Below, piece by piece: positions 7,376 to 18,300 of a DNA stretch of 64,000 nt (position 1 is the stretch's first letter; each line of letters starts with the position of its first letter). Below the pieces are notes generated by a model. That model saw nothing but the letters and a program-made list of their open reading frames with translations, ran no database searches and was not told the origin of the DNA. The position numbers and the translations under genes are program-made. Source of the DNA: a virus. Location: positions 30,907 through 94,906 of IMG/VR virus record IMGVR_UViG_3300028840_007197. One strand, written 5' to 3'.

Positions 7376-9048
7376 TCTATATTCTCCGCGTCTTCCATGA
7401 GCTGAGTGAACAGGTCATCTATGACCCCGCTCTCCTGAGCCGTGAAGTCCAAGGCTCCTTCAGCTGTATCTCCAATAACTTCATCACTTAGTTCTTTCTT
7501 TCCTGAAACTTTATTAATGACCCTCACATCTATCGTGCCCTTATTTATCATGTGCAAAACGAGAATGTGCTCTTTAAGGCTACCAATTCGCTGGGCCCGG
7601 CCTATAGTCTGCACAAGGTCTCCGTAGCTCCAGGGTGTGTCATAAAAAATTATTACGCCAGCCGATTGAAGATTCAAAGAAGCCGAACCTGCGGTGGTAA
7701 TGAAAATAACCTTACACGTGGGGTCATTCTGGAACTTAAGACGGGCACTCTGGCGTTCCGAATCATTGAGGTCACCCGTTATTTTCGTGTAACTGATATG
7801 ATTACGCTCACAGGCTATTTCAAGAGCAGGTATACCCGTTTTAAAACGAGTGAAGAGAATTACTTTCTCTTCAACGAGTTCCTCGGTCATAAGACGAATA
7901 AACTCGTTTTCCTTACTCGACTCACCGGACTGACCTATTAAAGAGGGGCCATTGCTGATCATCTGACAGTAAGTCAGAGCCGCAAGCTTACCGCGCTTAC
8001 GGCCGTCCTCTGTCATGAATTTCTCGTATTTATCCTTACGCTCTTCATATAATTTCAGAAGCTTTTCATCACTGGCCCCATTACGTACCTTATCAGATAT
8101 CTCATAGTATTCTCTTTTTATCTTCTCCTCATACATGATACCGGAAAGAGCCTCTTTATATAGGCGCTTCTGATCCGGTTCCATCTCAAGGATGACCTTA
8201 CGAGAAATGAGTTTTGGAAGCTCCGATGCGACTTCCTCTTTTCGGCGGATTAGGAAATATGGATCTATGGCCTGTTTAAACTGCTGCAGGTTTTTATACC
8301 CGACTGTCTTAGGTATCCTGCGCTCTTTACCACCAATGCGGAGTTTCATGAGCTCTTGTTTGCAGTAATTTTTCCTGAACCTTGTTATGTTACCAAAGAG
8401 GCCAGGAACTACAACGGAATAGATGCAGTATACCTCTTCAAGACTGTTTTTTATAATGGTTGCTGATAGACCATATACCCGGTCAGCCATCTCTGAAATT
8501 AAGGTACACGCTAGATGTACCCTCGTTTTTCTATTCTTAAAGGTCTGGCACTCATCATAGATGACCATATAGTTGGGGCTCAAGGCCTGCCTAATAAACT
8601 CATACTCCTCTATCAGGGGGGCATAGTTTATGACCATTACGTGTTCTTTGAAACCGCTGTATTGCATTTTCCGTGCTTGTATTCCGGTAAAGCCCTGATA
8701 TTCGTTAGTGATGACTCTCACATCGATACCGGTAGTGAATTTATCAAACTCCTCAGCCCATTGGTACATGGCACTCTTTGGGCATACTACGAGCAGTTTA
8801 AGGTTAGGGTTATTTATAAGACTCCATGTATAAGCTGCGATAGTCTCAACGGTTTTTCCAAGGCCGGTCCCATCTCCCAGAACCATTCTCTGCAGCAGCA
8901 TCATATGAAGAGCACCAACAACCTGATAATACCGCAATACGGTGCTCTCTTTGAGATACTTATTAGGTTTGAAAGCCGCTGTAGTCGATTTCCTTAACTC
9001 TAAAAGTTTTGGATAAATCGAGGGTATTTCCACAAATTTCTGTGGCAT
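7372..9048 (-). CDS. SNF2-family (SF2) helicase/ATPase
   Basis: The 558-aa protein has a complete SF2 motor of the SNF2 type. Motif I is GDGTGLGKT (near residue 60), motif II is YDECQTFKN (DECQ instead of DEAH/DEGH), motif III is LSAT, motif V lies in TTAGSASLNLQSAG and motif VI is QTIGRAQRIG. Such phage enzymes remodel DNA during replication, recombination or origin melting, a job done by UvsW in T4. Two ATGs lie close together. AAGGAG is only 2 nt from the first (9054) but 8 nt from the second (9048), so I prefer the second. It is the first gene of the replication block, after a 74-nt gap. Confidence 0.9.
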   Translation of the reverse strand: MPQKFVEIPSIYPKLLELRKSTTAAFKPNKYLKESTVLRYYQVVGALHMMLLQRMVLGDGTGLGKTVETIAAYTWSLINNPNLKLLVVCPKSAMYQWAEEFDKFTTGIDVRVITNEYQGFTGIQARKMQYSGFKEHVMVINYAPLIEEYEFIRQALSPNYMVIYDECQTFKNRKTRVHLACTLISEMADRVYGLSATIIKNSLEEVYCIYSVVVPGLFGNITRFRKNYCKQELMKLRIGGKERRIPKTVGYKNLQQFKQAIDPYFLIRRKEEVASELPKLISRKVILEMEPDQKRLYKEALSGIMYEEKIKREYYEISDKVRNGASDEKLLKLYEERKDKYEKFMTEDGRKRGKLAALTYCQMISNGPSLIGQSGESSKENEFIRLMTEELVEEKVILFTRFKTGIPALEIACERNHISYTKITGDLNDSERQSARLKFQNDPTCKVIFITTAGSASLNLQSAGVIIFYDTPWSYGDLVQTIGRAQRIGSLKEHILVLHMINKGTIDVRVINKVSGKKELSDEVIGDTAEGALDFTAQESGVIDDLFTQLMEDAENIE

Positions 9049-9128
9049 GCACATAGCTCCTTATGAAATGATAGCGAATTGAGGCGCAGACTTAAAGAAG
9101 GCTGCGTATATGGCGGGAATCAAAAGAT

Positions 9129-10040
9129 TTAGCCCTTGAAATGGGGCTTAAACCTCACCTGCATGGCATCAAAACCGTCAGATTCGGAGGAGGGCTGACC
9201 TTTTTGCCATCTTTGGAGAATATTAAAACCGCCGCTGTATCCCGTGTCTGATTTATGGCCCGTCTGAGATTCCTGAAACTTCTTCATTATATCGAAACCA
9301 CCAGAAAAGGGCTCAGAGAGGCTTCGTTCCTTAGCCATACGGACTATCTGTCGGTAGCGGAAAACACTATCATCCATAGCCCATTGATGCCCGTTAGAGC
9401 ATATCATACCATAATAAACACTCGACCACTTTGAGGCTATCTTCGATTTATCACAGCCACAGACAGGGCATCGTGTATCCGGAAGGGGTTCCCCTGCTAT
9501 AGAGGCGTACATCGTTCGACCCTGTTTTTCAGTCTCTTCAGCGGGAACACCTTTTTTTCCGACCATCTTTCCAAAAGGATTTTTCATCTGGCCCTTTTTC
9601 GAGACCACGACATAGAAATCTTTATCGAATATCTGCTTGAACTTCTCACTGGAATATGTGTTCCCTAGGTCAGATTTATAGGTGTTCCGATAGATTGTGG
9701 GTGCCTTGTGGCCAGGTGTAAGGTCAGGACGGTCACCGGTCTTAAACAGTTTTGGGAGGAACCTGTGGACGTCCTCAGGTATAATATCGATGTCTTTATC
9801 CTTGTACAGAACCCCCTCAGAATCTGATACCACCACCATCTCGGGTTCCTGTATCAAGCCATCAGAGCTCAAGTGGGCATTATAGGCGTAATACTCTTCT
9901 TCCCCCTTTTTTTTGAAGAGGATACCATACTCTACCCACTGAAAATTACCCTGACCTAACTCCTCGGTATTCAGTGTCTTATGGTCAGGATTGGCCCAGA
10001 AAGATATGGATACCTTAACGGGATCGTATTTCTCAGCCAC
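9129..10040 (-). CDS. zinc-ribbon protein with three C-terminal GGFDI-type motifs
   Basis: I do not recognise this 303-aa protein. It has a zinc ribbon (CPVCGCDKSK and later CSNGHQW, near residues 190-225). Its last 59 residues repeat a short motif three times: GGFDIMKKFQ (about 247), GGFNILQRWQ (about 270) and DGFDAMQVRF (about 288). Such repeats often act as peptide docking sites. The start is GTG, preceded by GAGGAG, and overlaps the stop of the upstream tail gene by 1 nt (TAGTG). It therefore belongs to the tail operon by transcription although it borders the replication genes. It could be a minor virion protein or an assembly factor. Confidence 0.75.
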   Translation of the reverse strand: MAEKYDPVKVSISFWANPDHKTLNTEELGQGNFQWVEYGILFKKKGEEEYYAYNAHLSSDGLIQEPEMVVVSDSEGVLYKDKDIDIIPEDVHRFLPKLFKTGDRPDLTPGHKAPTIYRNTYKSDLGNTYSSEKFKQIFDKDFYVVVSKKGQMKNPFGKMVGKKGVPAEETEKQGRTMYASIAGEPLPDTRCPVCGCDKSKIASKWSSVYYGMICSNGHQWAMDDSVFRYRQIVRMAKERSLSEPFSGGFDIMKKFQESQTGHKSDTGYSGGFNILQRWQKGQPSSESDGFDAMQVRFKPHFKG

Positions 10041-13000
10041 TAGGACAGTCTCCTCATAGTTATAGGAATTCCAGGGAGCTCGAAAATATCTACAACATCG
10101 TTATTAGACCTGTGATCAAAATAATTGTGGAGAGAGGTGTTATCCACCTCGCTACCGGCAACCATCAGATACAGGCGTCCATCATTGTCCTTATCCAGAA
10201 TATACGATTGGAACGTCTTCTGATACTGGCCAGAGGAGTCAAGCTTCTCATATTTCAGGCCGAGGTTACCGCGACCCAGAGGTGCATCAGGAATATGAAT
10301 AGTAGACCGACCCCGGTCTGCAACATTCTGTCCAAGGATAACCGTATTCGCCGTCGTATCAGAAATATCCTGGACTCTATTCACGATGCGGGTCTCCAGA
10401 ACAGGATACTTGTCGGTAACAGCCGTAGATATTTCTTCATTCATCCCACTGGCATCAGCGGCGCTGTTGAGTGCCGGAAGCCTATCCAGAATATTAGCGG
10501 GTGAGAAGAACGGCTGGTCCTTAGCAACGATAGTATAAGCTGCATAAACAGTGGAATCTTTAGGTTTTTGCGAGAGAAACAGGGTACTATCATCATATAC
10601 TTCACTGATAACATATTCAGTCTCAGAATCCGAATTAAGCTTAATCAGATACCCACTCTTAACATTAGAAGCCCACTCAGTGTTTTGACCAAGGACTGAA
10701 GTGGTATCCTCGTCGAAAAGAGCCAGACCCTGAGCATAGGTATAATCGGTGATAGTACCGCTACCAGACGTGGTTACCAGAGCCGGTCCTATGGCCTCTA
10801 TACGACCGGTAACTGTAGAATCGAGCCAGCCCTGATAGGGCGTAGTCTCATAGAAGCAGGTATATCCTTCAGAATCACTTATAGCGCTTTTTCTTAATAC
10901 AGGGACTGATATGGCATTCCCTGCTGATGGCGCTGATGAGAACTCTATGACGAGCTCTGTTTTATGTGATGCATCAGAAAGTTTAAGATTATTGGTAACG
11001 AGGGGTTCTCTTGCTGACCCATTATAAGCGTAGCATGTACCATTCTCATTACTGTAGCTCGCTATTGCAATGAATCGCCCCGTGGTATCAACTTTAAACA
11101 CAGTACGGCCACTACCAGCGGGCTCACGGGGTGTCAGCTCAATCATCTCGTAAGTTTCAGTAATTGCTCTGCCCTGTTTATTTGTTTCAAAGAACTTAGT
11201 TCCGAGATACAAATCGAATTCAACATGCTGACTTGAGGAAGCTGTCGTATCAAGGGCCACGTTATACTGACTCGCAGTTCTGGTAATAGTACCAAGACTC
11301 CTTGTTGTTGAGTCTATCTTGGCGTCAGCTATCCCGAGCACACTATAGTCCTCAATGGACCGAGGAATGATATAGTTAGTAGACCCTGACCCCGGTACAT
11401 GATAAGTCATCCTATGGCCAAAATCATACAGCTCATCAAATCTTGCTCCTCTGTTCGAGAGCGTATTGAAATGAGTTGTATCACCAATAATAACGGGGGC
11501 AGCCGTTCTTACACGGATGTCACTATCCACAGAAGCTATAGGAGTTGTAGAGTCCTCTTTTCTGAACTCTAGAATCCTATTCGGAACATGAGTCAGCCCG
11601 TTTGGCCCTGCAGGCATACTAATCGTATACTCAACAGTAATGGGCAACGATGTTCCAATAATTGTTCCTGAGTTTATTGTAAATATGACGTCATCTGCGG
11701 GTAGTGCAGTATAAGAAATATTACCGGTCAGGCTCCCATGACTTGAGGTATATATAGCATCAACAGACGTTACCTGAGAACCTTCAGGGTAAGAGTCGGA
11801 GGGTAAATCTATCTCGAACTGATTCGTAGCAGCCCAGGCTGCTCCAGGAGTTCCCGTAATCTTGTCATTGACTGTTTTAGCTATAAGAGAGTCGGGCTGT
11901 GTGATTTCTGCATTGGAGAATATTCTGCGGACTCCATCACCCTCAGCAATCTTAGTTGACCCGACTTTATCTACGTTGCTCACTGCATCCGCTTGAACAA
12001 GGACCTTTCCATAATGGTCCTCACCAAGGGTAGACTTACCCATTTTTGTCTGAAGCTTACCGCTGATGAGCTTTTTAAACCCATCCTCACACAGCTCCTT
12101 ATAGTTATCCTGAACGGATACCCTACGACGAAGATCCAGAATGTCACTGGCCACAATCCAGTCATTATAGAGATTATCAGGCCTATCTGAAGCGTATCCT
12201 TCCAAATAATTCGCCAGGGTCTTTGCGGATCCGTTAGAACGGGTTTCAGGATTATAAATGCCCGTATTACGACGATGAATAGCAAACATAGGTATGGCAT
12301 AGGTATATCCATCTGCCGTCCCCAAGGTTTCCTGAGCAGCTGCATCACCGGAACCGGCTCTCCACAGACCAATATCTCCAGGAACTGGAGAGAAATAAGC
12401 CTGGACGCAGGTACTGAGAGGAGAGCTGAGGGGCCCTTGAACAAAAACCCTATTCGGATCAAAGCCGTCGGGGTAAGTTTCCAGGTCCGTATAAGCGACT
12501 CGAATCCTATACTGTATCTGTACTCTTAAAGAGGTCTCAATATTGATAGCTGGGTCGATAAGGTCATTGGACGGATTGATACCACCATAGAGAATATTGC
12601 CGTACTTATATACGGTATCTGAGGGCTCTAGTACCTTTTTCCATACCTCAAGGAATACGAAATCTATTCTTGAACCGATAGTAGGAGGTTCATCGAGAAT
12701 AATAACGTTATTCTCATCTGTTGAATTTGTCCCCTGAACTAGAATTCTCCAGCCGTTAACCCATGCCACAAGGGCCTGTGTCTCGACACCCTTATCGAGG
12801 GCTATGAGCTTGAATGTATTATGAACATACCCTGATGAAGAGAGTGTATCGCCAGCCCGGCATTGAGACTCTGTTACGCCCCCCTTTATCGAGCCGACAA
12901 GAGACCAGCCGCTCGGATTCAAGAAACGACTCATCAATCGGTCGTTCTCAGCAGAGACCATCCCGGTTAGATTGAGCTCTGAGGAGAGGGGCGGTTTTCT

Positions 13001-13081
13001 CTTCTGATAAACCACCTGCTCAAAACCACGGTTTGTCGGGTCCAGAACTCTGGTCTGGTTGGGACCTAGATAATCTGACAT
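10040..13081 (-). CDS. large modular tail/baseplate protein, paralogue of the propeller protein
   Basis: This is a 1013-aa virion protein. Its N-terminal half is clearly paralogous to the 1337-aa gene at 19266. Shared segments include VVYQKRKPPLSSELNL versus VVFQKGKPPLDSELNL, FLEVWKKVL versus FLEVWRALL, RVQIQYRIRV versus RVQVQYRIRV, YAIPMFAIHRRNTGIYN versus YAIPMFFVARRNSGIYN, and DILDLRR versus DILDVRR. Near residues 783-850 it carries a 'GLALFDEDTTSVLGQNTEW' type module also found in the 1781-aa protein. An upstream in-frame GTG exists at 13111, but AGGAGA lies 7 nt before the ATG at 13081, so I use that start. The reading frame overlaps the preceding gene by 16 nt. A fibre or baseplate-rim role is inferred. 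Confidence 0.8.
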   Translation of the reverse strand: MSDYLGPNQTRVLDPTNRGFEQVVYQKRKPPLSSELNLTGMVSAENDRLMSRFLNPSGWSLVGSIKGGVTESQCRAGDTLSSSGYVHNTFKLIALDKGVETQALVAWVNGWRILVQGTNSTDENNVIILDEPPTIGSRIDFVFLEVWKKVLEPSDTVYKYGNILYGGINPSNDLIDPAINIETSLRVQIQYRIRVAYTDLETYPDGFDPNRVFVQGPLSSPLSTCVQAYFSPVPGDIGLWRAGSGDAAAQETLGTADGYTYAIPMFAIHRRNTGIYNPETRSNGSAKTLANYLEGYASDRPDNLYNDWIVASDILDLRRRVSVQDNYKELCEDGFKKLISGKLQTKMGKSTLGEDHYGKVLVQADAVSNVDKVGSTKIAEGDGVRRIFSNAEITQPDSLIAKTVNDKITGTPGAAWAATNQFEIDLPSDSYPEGSQVTSVDAIYTSSHGSLTGNISYTALPADDVIFTINSGTIIGTSLPITVEYTISMPAGPNGLTHVPNRILEFRKEDSTTPIASVDSDIRVRTAAPVIIGDTTHFNTLSNRGARFDELYDFGHRMTYHVPGSGSTNYIIPRSIEDYSVLGIADAKIDSTTRSLGTITRTASQYNVALDTTASSSQHVEFDLYLGTKFFETNKQGRAITETYEMIELTPREPAGSGRTVFKVDTTGRFIAIASYSNENGTCYAYNGSAREPLVTNNLKLSDASHKTELVIEFSSAPSAGNAISVPVLRKSAISDSEGYTCFYETTPYQGWLDSTVTGRIEAIGPALVTTSGSGTITDYTYAQGLALFDEDTTSVLGQNTEWASNVKSGYLIKLNSDSETEYVISEVYDDSTLFLSQKPKDSTVYAAYTIVAKDQPFFSPANILDRLPALNSAADASGMNEEISTAVTDKYPVLETRIVNRVQDISDTTANTVILGQNVADRGRSTIHIPDAPLGRGNLGLKYEKLDSSGQYQKTFQSYILDKDNDGRLYLMVAGSEVDNTSLHNYFDHRSNNDVVDIFELPGIPITMRRLS

Positions 13082-14043
13082 TTCGGATCTCCTATTGTTC
13101 TCACTTTCCACACAATCAGCGGCTCAATAACGTGCGGCTCAATGCGCGAACAGAGCATCAAATTTTTTATCAGTGTCTCGTAAGCATAGGTAAAATCGTA
13201 AAAAACGCTCGAATTAAAAAACCACGTTGTTGGGAAACCCGTACACTTCCTGAACATCCTGTCTATATCATAAAGTGGGTAAAGTTTAACAGAAAGGTCA
13301 GATAGTGCTGTTTTAATTTTATTATAGTCTTTAATGAATTCAGTAGGAACAGAGGAAGCTACTTCCTCAGGAAATATCTTAGGGTCCTTAATGATCTTTG
13401 CAATATGTCTGACCTTCTGAGGGACCCGCTCTAAAGACCCCTCCATATCTTCGATCGTATCAGCTGACCGGTCTAGGTCCGCTATTATTGATGATAGTAT
13501 AGACTTTATAGTCTTACTTCCACACATGGTATCAGGAAACACAGTTCTCAAGAGGCTACTCGACAGCGAACAAACTTCGTCCGTATTAGCTGAAAACGAC
13601 CTCATCAATTTATCATAATCGCTAAGGGTCGTCATGAATTCAGACTTCTTAGACCCGTTTACCTCTCTAGGAGTGTTCTCAGTCTGCTCGTCGGGCTTCA
13701 ATTCCAGCATCAATATTTCGACATCTTTATGGTTATCCCTGATAACCTTAAGAATTTCATCTACGGCACTATCTGAAGCTAGATGAGCATTAACCCCTTT
13801 GTTCTTCTTGGTCAGATTCCCTAGAATATGACTTATTACTGGCACTGCCCTGATGTATTCCTTATTGGTCATTGGACCGGCCAAAATTATTCCATTGAGA
13901 GAAGCAAATAGATATCTTCCCTCTTTCGTGACCGACAAAGAGTTCTTACCTACCTTAAAATCAGCGAGGAGCTTACCTTTTTTAGCAAACATCCCGGCCA
14001 TTTTTATATCATTCTTCGGATATTCCTTTGACACGCTCGTCAT
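13066..14043 (-). CDS. hypothetical tail-module protein, 325 aa
   Basis: No family is recognised. The first half looks mixed alpha/beta. The second half is helical with charged stretches and two Cys (CGSK, MLCSR) that do not form an obvious zinc site. The ATG at 14043 lies inside the end of the preceding gene (35-nt overlap), and its own end overlaps the next gene. This close packing argues for translational coupling and a real gene. It sits in a run of four small genes between two groups of large baseplate/fibre proteins, so an assembly chaperone or small structural subunit is plausible. Confidence 0.7.
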   Translation of the reverse strand: MTSVSKEYPKNDIKMAGMFAKKGKLLADFKVGKNSLSVTKEGRYLFASLNGIILAGPMTNKEYIRAVPVISHILGNLTKKNKGVNAHLASDSAVDEILKVIRDNHKDVEILMLELKPDEQTENTPREVNGSKKSEFMTTLSDYDKLMRSFSANTDEVCSLSSSLLRTVFPDTMCGSKTIKSILSSIIADLDRSADTIEDMEGSLERVPQKVRHIAKIIKDPKIFPEEVASSVPTEFIKDYNKIKTALSDLSVKLYPLYDIDRMFRKCTGFPTTWFFNSSVFYDFTYAYETLIKNLMLCSRIEPHVIEPLIVWKVRTIGDPKCQII

Positions 14044-14359
14044 GTTTCTCTCTTAATCTATCTATATATTTACTTATGTGGACAATAAAAACATCAACAC
14101 TCTCTGCATCAGAAACTATTACGGTATTACCCGACCCCTTAAATTCGAGATCTGAAACGGATGTGCCACGAATCGACAGAGTAAATATTTCATTTCCTAG
14201 AGATATCAGCACAGAATGATTGTTTAAAAAATCGTTTTTACCCCACGTTTTTACATCAAATCCCGACTCGGATAGATAACTACGCAACTCTTTCCATAAT
14301 CTCTTATCGAGATTACGCAACGAGGATTTTCTGTGAGGATCATTGTGATAGTGGACCAT
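14009..14359 (-). CDS. hypothetical small protein, 116 aa
   Basis: The product is basic at the N-terminus (HYHNDPHRKSSLRNLDKRLW) and then predicted alpha/beta, with a short helical tail. No family is recognised. A GTG one codon upstream is possible, but the ATG at 14359 overlaps the preceding stop as TGATG, the usual sign of coupled re-initiation, so I prefer it. The 3' end overlaps the next gene by 35 nt. The function is unknown and probably linked to tail assembly. Confidence 0.65.
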   Translation of the reverse strand: MVHYHNDPHRKSSLRNLDKRLWKELRSYLSESGFDVKTWGKNDFLNNHSVLISLGNEIFTLSIRGTSVSDLEFKGSGNTVIVSDAESVDVFIVHISKYIDRLREKHDERVKGISEE

Positions 14360-14679
14360 CACAATTTCTCTAAGAAAATCCTCTTTTTCAATACATCTAT
14401 ATAATTTTTACCTACTGAACAGATTCTATTATATATGTCATCAGCTACCTCTTTATAAATTTCCTGATTGTATTTAAGAAAGGTAGCCATATTGAAACAC
14501 CAGTCTCCAACATCTTTTGACGCTTTTTCAAACTCTTCCGGTTCTTCCGGAAACATCTCAAAGGGTCCATATGAGTGATTAGACTTCCTCCAAACCCCCA
14601 TCAACTCATTAGCGGCTTTTACCCTATTAGAAAAAGCATTGAGTCGCCTATTAAATCCAATCCATGAATCGTGAACCAT
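14359..14679 (-). CDS. hypothetical helical protein, 106 aa
   Basis: A mostly helical 106-aa protein with aromatic and acidic stretches (GPFEMFPEEPEEF) and no recognised domain. The start codon overlaps the stop of the 195-aa gene by 1 nt and the stop overlaps the next start, so it is embedded in a coupled cluster. Size and position suit a small chaperone or adaptor for the neighbouring fibre proteins. This is inference only. Confidence 0.65.
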   Translation of the reverse strand: MVHDSWIGFNRRLNAFSNRVKAANELMGVWRKSNHSYGPFEMFPEEPEEFEKASKDVGDWCFNMATFLKYNQEIYKEVADDIYNRICSVGKNYIDVLKKRIFLEKL

Positions 14680-15266
14680 TAAGCTGTAATTCTAAATATT
14701 ATACTCATAGTCATGGAATTAGTCTTGTTAATAACAGGAAAAGTCCTGAAATTAACCATGGTCCCACTATCAGCAAGATCCGTAGCGTCTCCCCCGAACA
14801 TACCCATCTCAACCAGGGGTCCTACCGCCTCGGTTTCAGCGAACGTAGCCGTAAAATCTACCACGTTTGTGGGTACAGTCGTTGGGTCACCCGTATCGGG
14901 GTCAATGAAACTTACATCATTCGTTGTATAAGCCTTACGGGCAATTTCATTATTGAGCTCAGTCTGAGTAGCTACGGGCTGTGGAGGGTTCTGTAGGTTC
15001 CATCCAGATGCACCAGTCCCAACAGCCAAATATGAGATTCCTGCATCAGGCTCATGATTATCCTTGAGGAGTCGGGCAATAAGAATGGAAGCAGTATTTA
15101 CGATCAGGTTGTGATTATGGCGCTCTTCAATAATCTCACCCGTTGCCGAGTCTCTCAGAATAATCCAGTACTGACCATGAAGGGGCCGGGTCTTCTCCTC
15201 ATACTTTGCGCGGTATCCACCCATAAAGCCTTCATAGGCCCTCTTCAGATTCTCAATGAAGATCAT
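14679..15266 (-). CDS. putative tail-fibre/baseplate structural protein, 195 aa
   Basis: The pattern is common in phage tail proteins: an N-terminal helix, then a beta-rich body with HNLIVNTASILIARLL followed by ISYLAVGTG, and an end rich in Thr, Phe and Val strands with MFGGDA. Proteins of this type often lie next to fibres or receptor-binding parts. The ATG at 15266 has GGAGC 6 nt upstream. The gene is the first of a transcription unit and follows a candidate late promoter at 15314-15323. The exact place in the virion is not known. Confidence 0.65.
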   Translation of the reverse strand: MIFIENLKRAYEGFMGGYRAKYEEKTRPLHGQYWIILRDSATGEIIEERHNHNLIVNTASILIARLLKDNHEPDAGISYLAVGTGASGWNLQNPPQPVATQTELNNEIARKAYTTNDVSFIDPDTGDPTTVPTNVVDFTATFAETEAVGPLVEMGMFGGDATDLADSGTMVNFRTFPVINKTNSMTMSIIFRITA

Positions 15267-15313
15267 AAAAAAGCTCCATATTGAATAAGTACAATACCCT
15301 TAAATGTCATTTG

Positions 15314-15323
15314 TATTAAGAGA
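15314..15323 (-). promoter_or_regulatory. candidate phage late promoter (TCTCTTAATA)
   Basis: The minus-strand decamer TCTCTTAATA lies in an 89-nt gap, 47 nt before the ATG of the 195-aa gene. The flanking GATAA upstream is shared with the site at 56006. Similar elements precede three other structural genes. Its identity as a promoter is inferred from recurrence and position. Confidence 0.5.
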
Positions 15324-15355
15324 TTATCGATGCTTATGAATCAACGACTTACGCA

Positions 15356-18300
15356 CTATAAAGGCATCATTTCCGTGACCTTTAGGACACGGTAACTCCT
15401 ATCCGGGAGCAACTCCTTAAATGTCTTTTTCCGGTAACGAACTACTTCATCATTCATGAATGAGTAATCTACCATGTACTTCAGAGGGTCCTTAGAATGA
15501 GAAGAGTTTAGAACCTTTACCAGAGCATTAGGGAACGTATCAGGTGAACTCAATTCATCTTGAGATGCTTCATAAGTCTCGAAAACAGGGCCAGAGAATA
15601 TATGCTCCTCAATCTGATAAGTCGTCTTATTGAAATAGACTATCTTTGTTCCCAACCCATAATCATCAAGATTATTCACGTACTCATTATACTGAGCATC
15701 GATTCTAATCTTAATTGGGTCCGGACAAGCAGATGCAAAGACATAGTCATCGTCCAATATTCTTGAATAATAAGGGTCTATCAGTTCTATTGTGGTGGTA
15801 TTAATGACTTTATAACTAAAAGTTACAGGGGGACTAATCTCATATATGAGCTCTATCTCATCCCCGGCATTAAGAAGTCCGTTTAGACTACTACCTCTCC
15901 AGATTAATTCGTTTCCATACACATAGAAATCATAACCATCCTGCTGAGAGGTTCCATTCACAATATTAAGAACTACATTTGTTTTCCTTCTCAGGTAATT
16001 TGAGAGGAAAACACCCCCGTTATCAGCCTGCTCCTGAGTCAGTATTATATGCTCAAAAACCAGATAAGATGGCATGTTCAACTGAATGACACCATTTACG
16101 GGATCAATCGATGAAATAATGCCCTCTAAGACCGTACCGCCTATTTTTACCACCACATCACCGGCATCTGCATAGGTGGTCTCATTTTTCATGAGCGGAA
16201 GAGTCGGAAAATCAATTATCCCCTGGTCTGAGGACATTTTCATAGTAGCTGGCAGATAATATGTCGGAGTATCCGTCTCAAGTTCAGATGCAGCCTCATA
16301 GGAAATGAGAGCCAGACCAGTACTCTCTGTTTCTCTTAGGATGAAATTATCCCTGAGCTTCTTTGAGGGCACTCTAAGATTAGGCGATCCAATTAATGAA
16401 CCTGGAATGGATGCGGTTACCTCATCATATTTAACAGTATCTGTAACTAGCCACGGGTCGCATTCTTTGAGCTTGGGAATATCTTCCTGATATCTAAACT
16501 GGAAAATCGGTGTCGCTGAATCACATAGGGAACTTAAATGGACACTCTCTCCATTATCCCTGAATTCCTTCAGAAGCAGGTCCGAATAGAGAAGAGGATG
16601 ACGATGCTGCCTGATATCCTGAAGTTTTCTCTGATATACGAGTCCCGGTTGATACGCGAAAGTCTTCTGGAATGGAGGCGTACCTTCTCTTAGCTTCAGG
16701 ACAGGATCCAGGCCATTATCCAGGTATTGGTCATCCAGAACGATGTTAGAACTAGTATCGTACAGAAACTCTGGGCTGAAGAAAAGATTAAGATGATTAA
16801 GAGAATCCTGTTGATTCGCTATAGAAGCCCTTGTAGCAGGCTTCTGATAATTATTGAGCCTGAGAGTATCGGGAGAGTTCAGAACGGACGTATGATGCAG
16901 GAGATATGTCCTGAACCGATATCCTATCTCAACCGGATTAGCTCTTGGTATGGACGCTGTACCTGAGGAATCATTTAGGGCATCATCAAGTAGGAAATTC
17001 TCGTAATCAAGATACCTTTCAATATCATCGAGAAGTGCAGGATACTGATAGTTCAAACCGGCATAATAACCAAATTCGAGACTATCACCTATGGCAGGAA
17101 CTCTACCCAGTTCGGAATCTACCCAGAATTGAGTAGTGTCATAAAGGGTTATATGACCAAAGAGGGGCCTTATTGACCTTACCGCATCTATGACCTGAGT
17201 ACCATCGACATAGATGCTTACATCAGATGTTCCTGCGAGAGTTCCGGACCCATCACCCGTGACCAAAGGCGTATGGGACATCTGCCAATGGGCTAATCCG
17301 AAGAGCAAATCTGTTGAAGAGCTATAGACCGTACCATCGGATAAATAGTTATAATCGAATCCAATTTCATCACAGATAGCGGGAGAATGACCTACTGTTG
17401 AGTCCCAGTATGTTGTGCTATCAGTCAGAGTAACGTTAGCATTACTAGCATCTACAGAAATAACGGAGTCACTAAGAGAGGTACCGTCAAAATTAACGAG
17501 TACATCAGAGATTGTTGCAGGATTACCAGAACTATCCGTAAGGGGAGCATGCGGCAGAGTTAATACATAACTATCCCCGTACCAGAAGGAGTCAAAGACT
17601 TCATCTCTTCCCCATGGAAGGCTTAACCTAGGTGAATCTAATCTCTGACCTATTTGGAAGGAAGTAGATGTAGTCTTTTCGCTGGTAGCATCACAATCCT
17701 TACGAAGGTCCTCATAATAAGGCTGTAAAAGGTCCTGCACCCATCTATCACAGATGGTAGTAGGGGTAGTTTTTATTTGAAGGGGGAATCGCCCATTCGG
17801 GTCCATCACCTTCTTCACGAACTCCTGGAAGGCCGGTTTCCTTATAGTATCGAGATAGAACCTGGAAACCGATGAAGGCAGGACCCCAGGAGGCATATAC
17901 CAGAACTGAAAATCGCCAGGAATCTGAATCCAGGATATCCTAACCCACTGACCAATCCTGAGTTGATCGAACCTTATTCTTTTTCCGAGGGAATTAAATA
18001 TTACAGTCCCATTTACACCTGGCTCTGTAATGACCCTCGTCCCATCAGTGAGAAACAGGGTCAGATAGTCATTATGGAGAGAATCAATCCTCCCCGTGGC
18101 CCCCTGTGAAGTAGTAAGTACTGATATTTGTCTTGCCAGATATGTTGGTTCACCTAAAGGGCTGTAATCGTATACAGGTACACATCCACCACCAGTATCA
18201 CCATAAATGAGGTCGTGTATTTTATTAACATCTATCTGCTCGGTCCAAATAAGCCTGGTATCATAAAGGACGTGAGCAGGCCTGATTAGATTTATAAAGA

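Noticed and set aside
9068-9096. TTTAAG-17 nt-TATCAT before the SNF2 gene as a host promoter
   Set aside because: The -35 match is poor and the predicted start would fall on the ribosome binding site; too weak to list.
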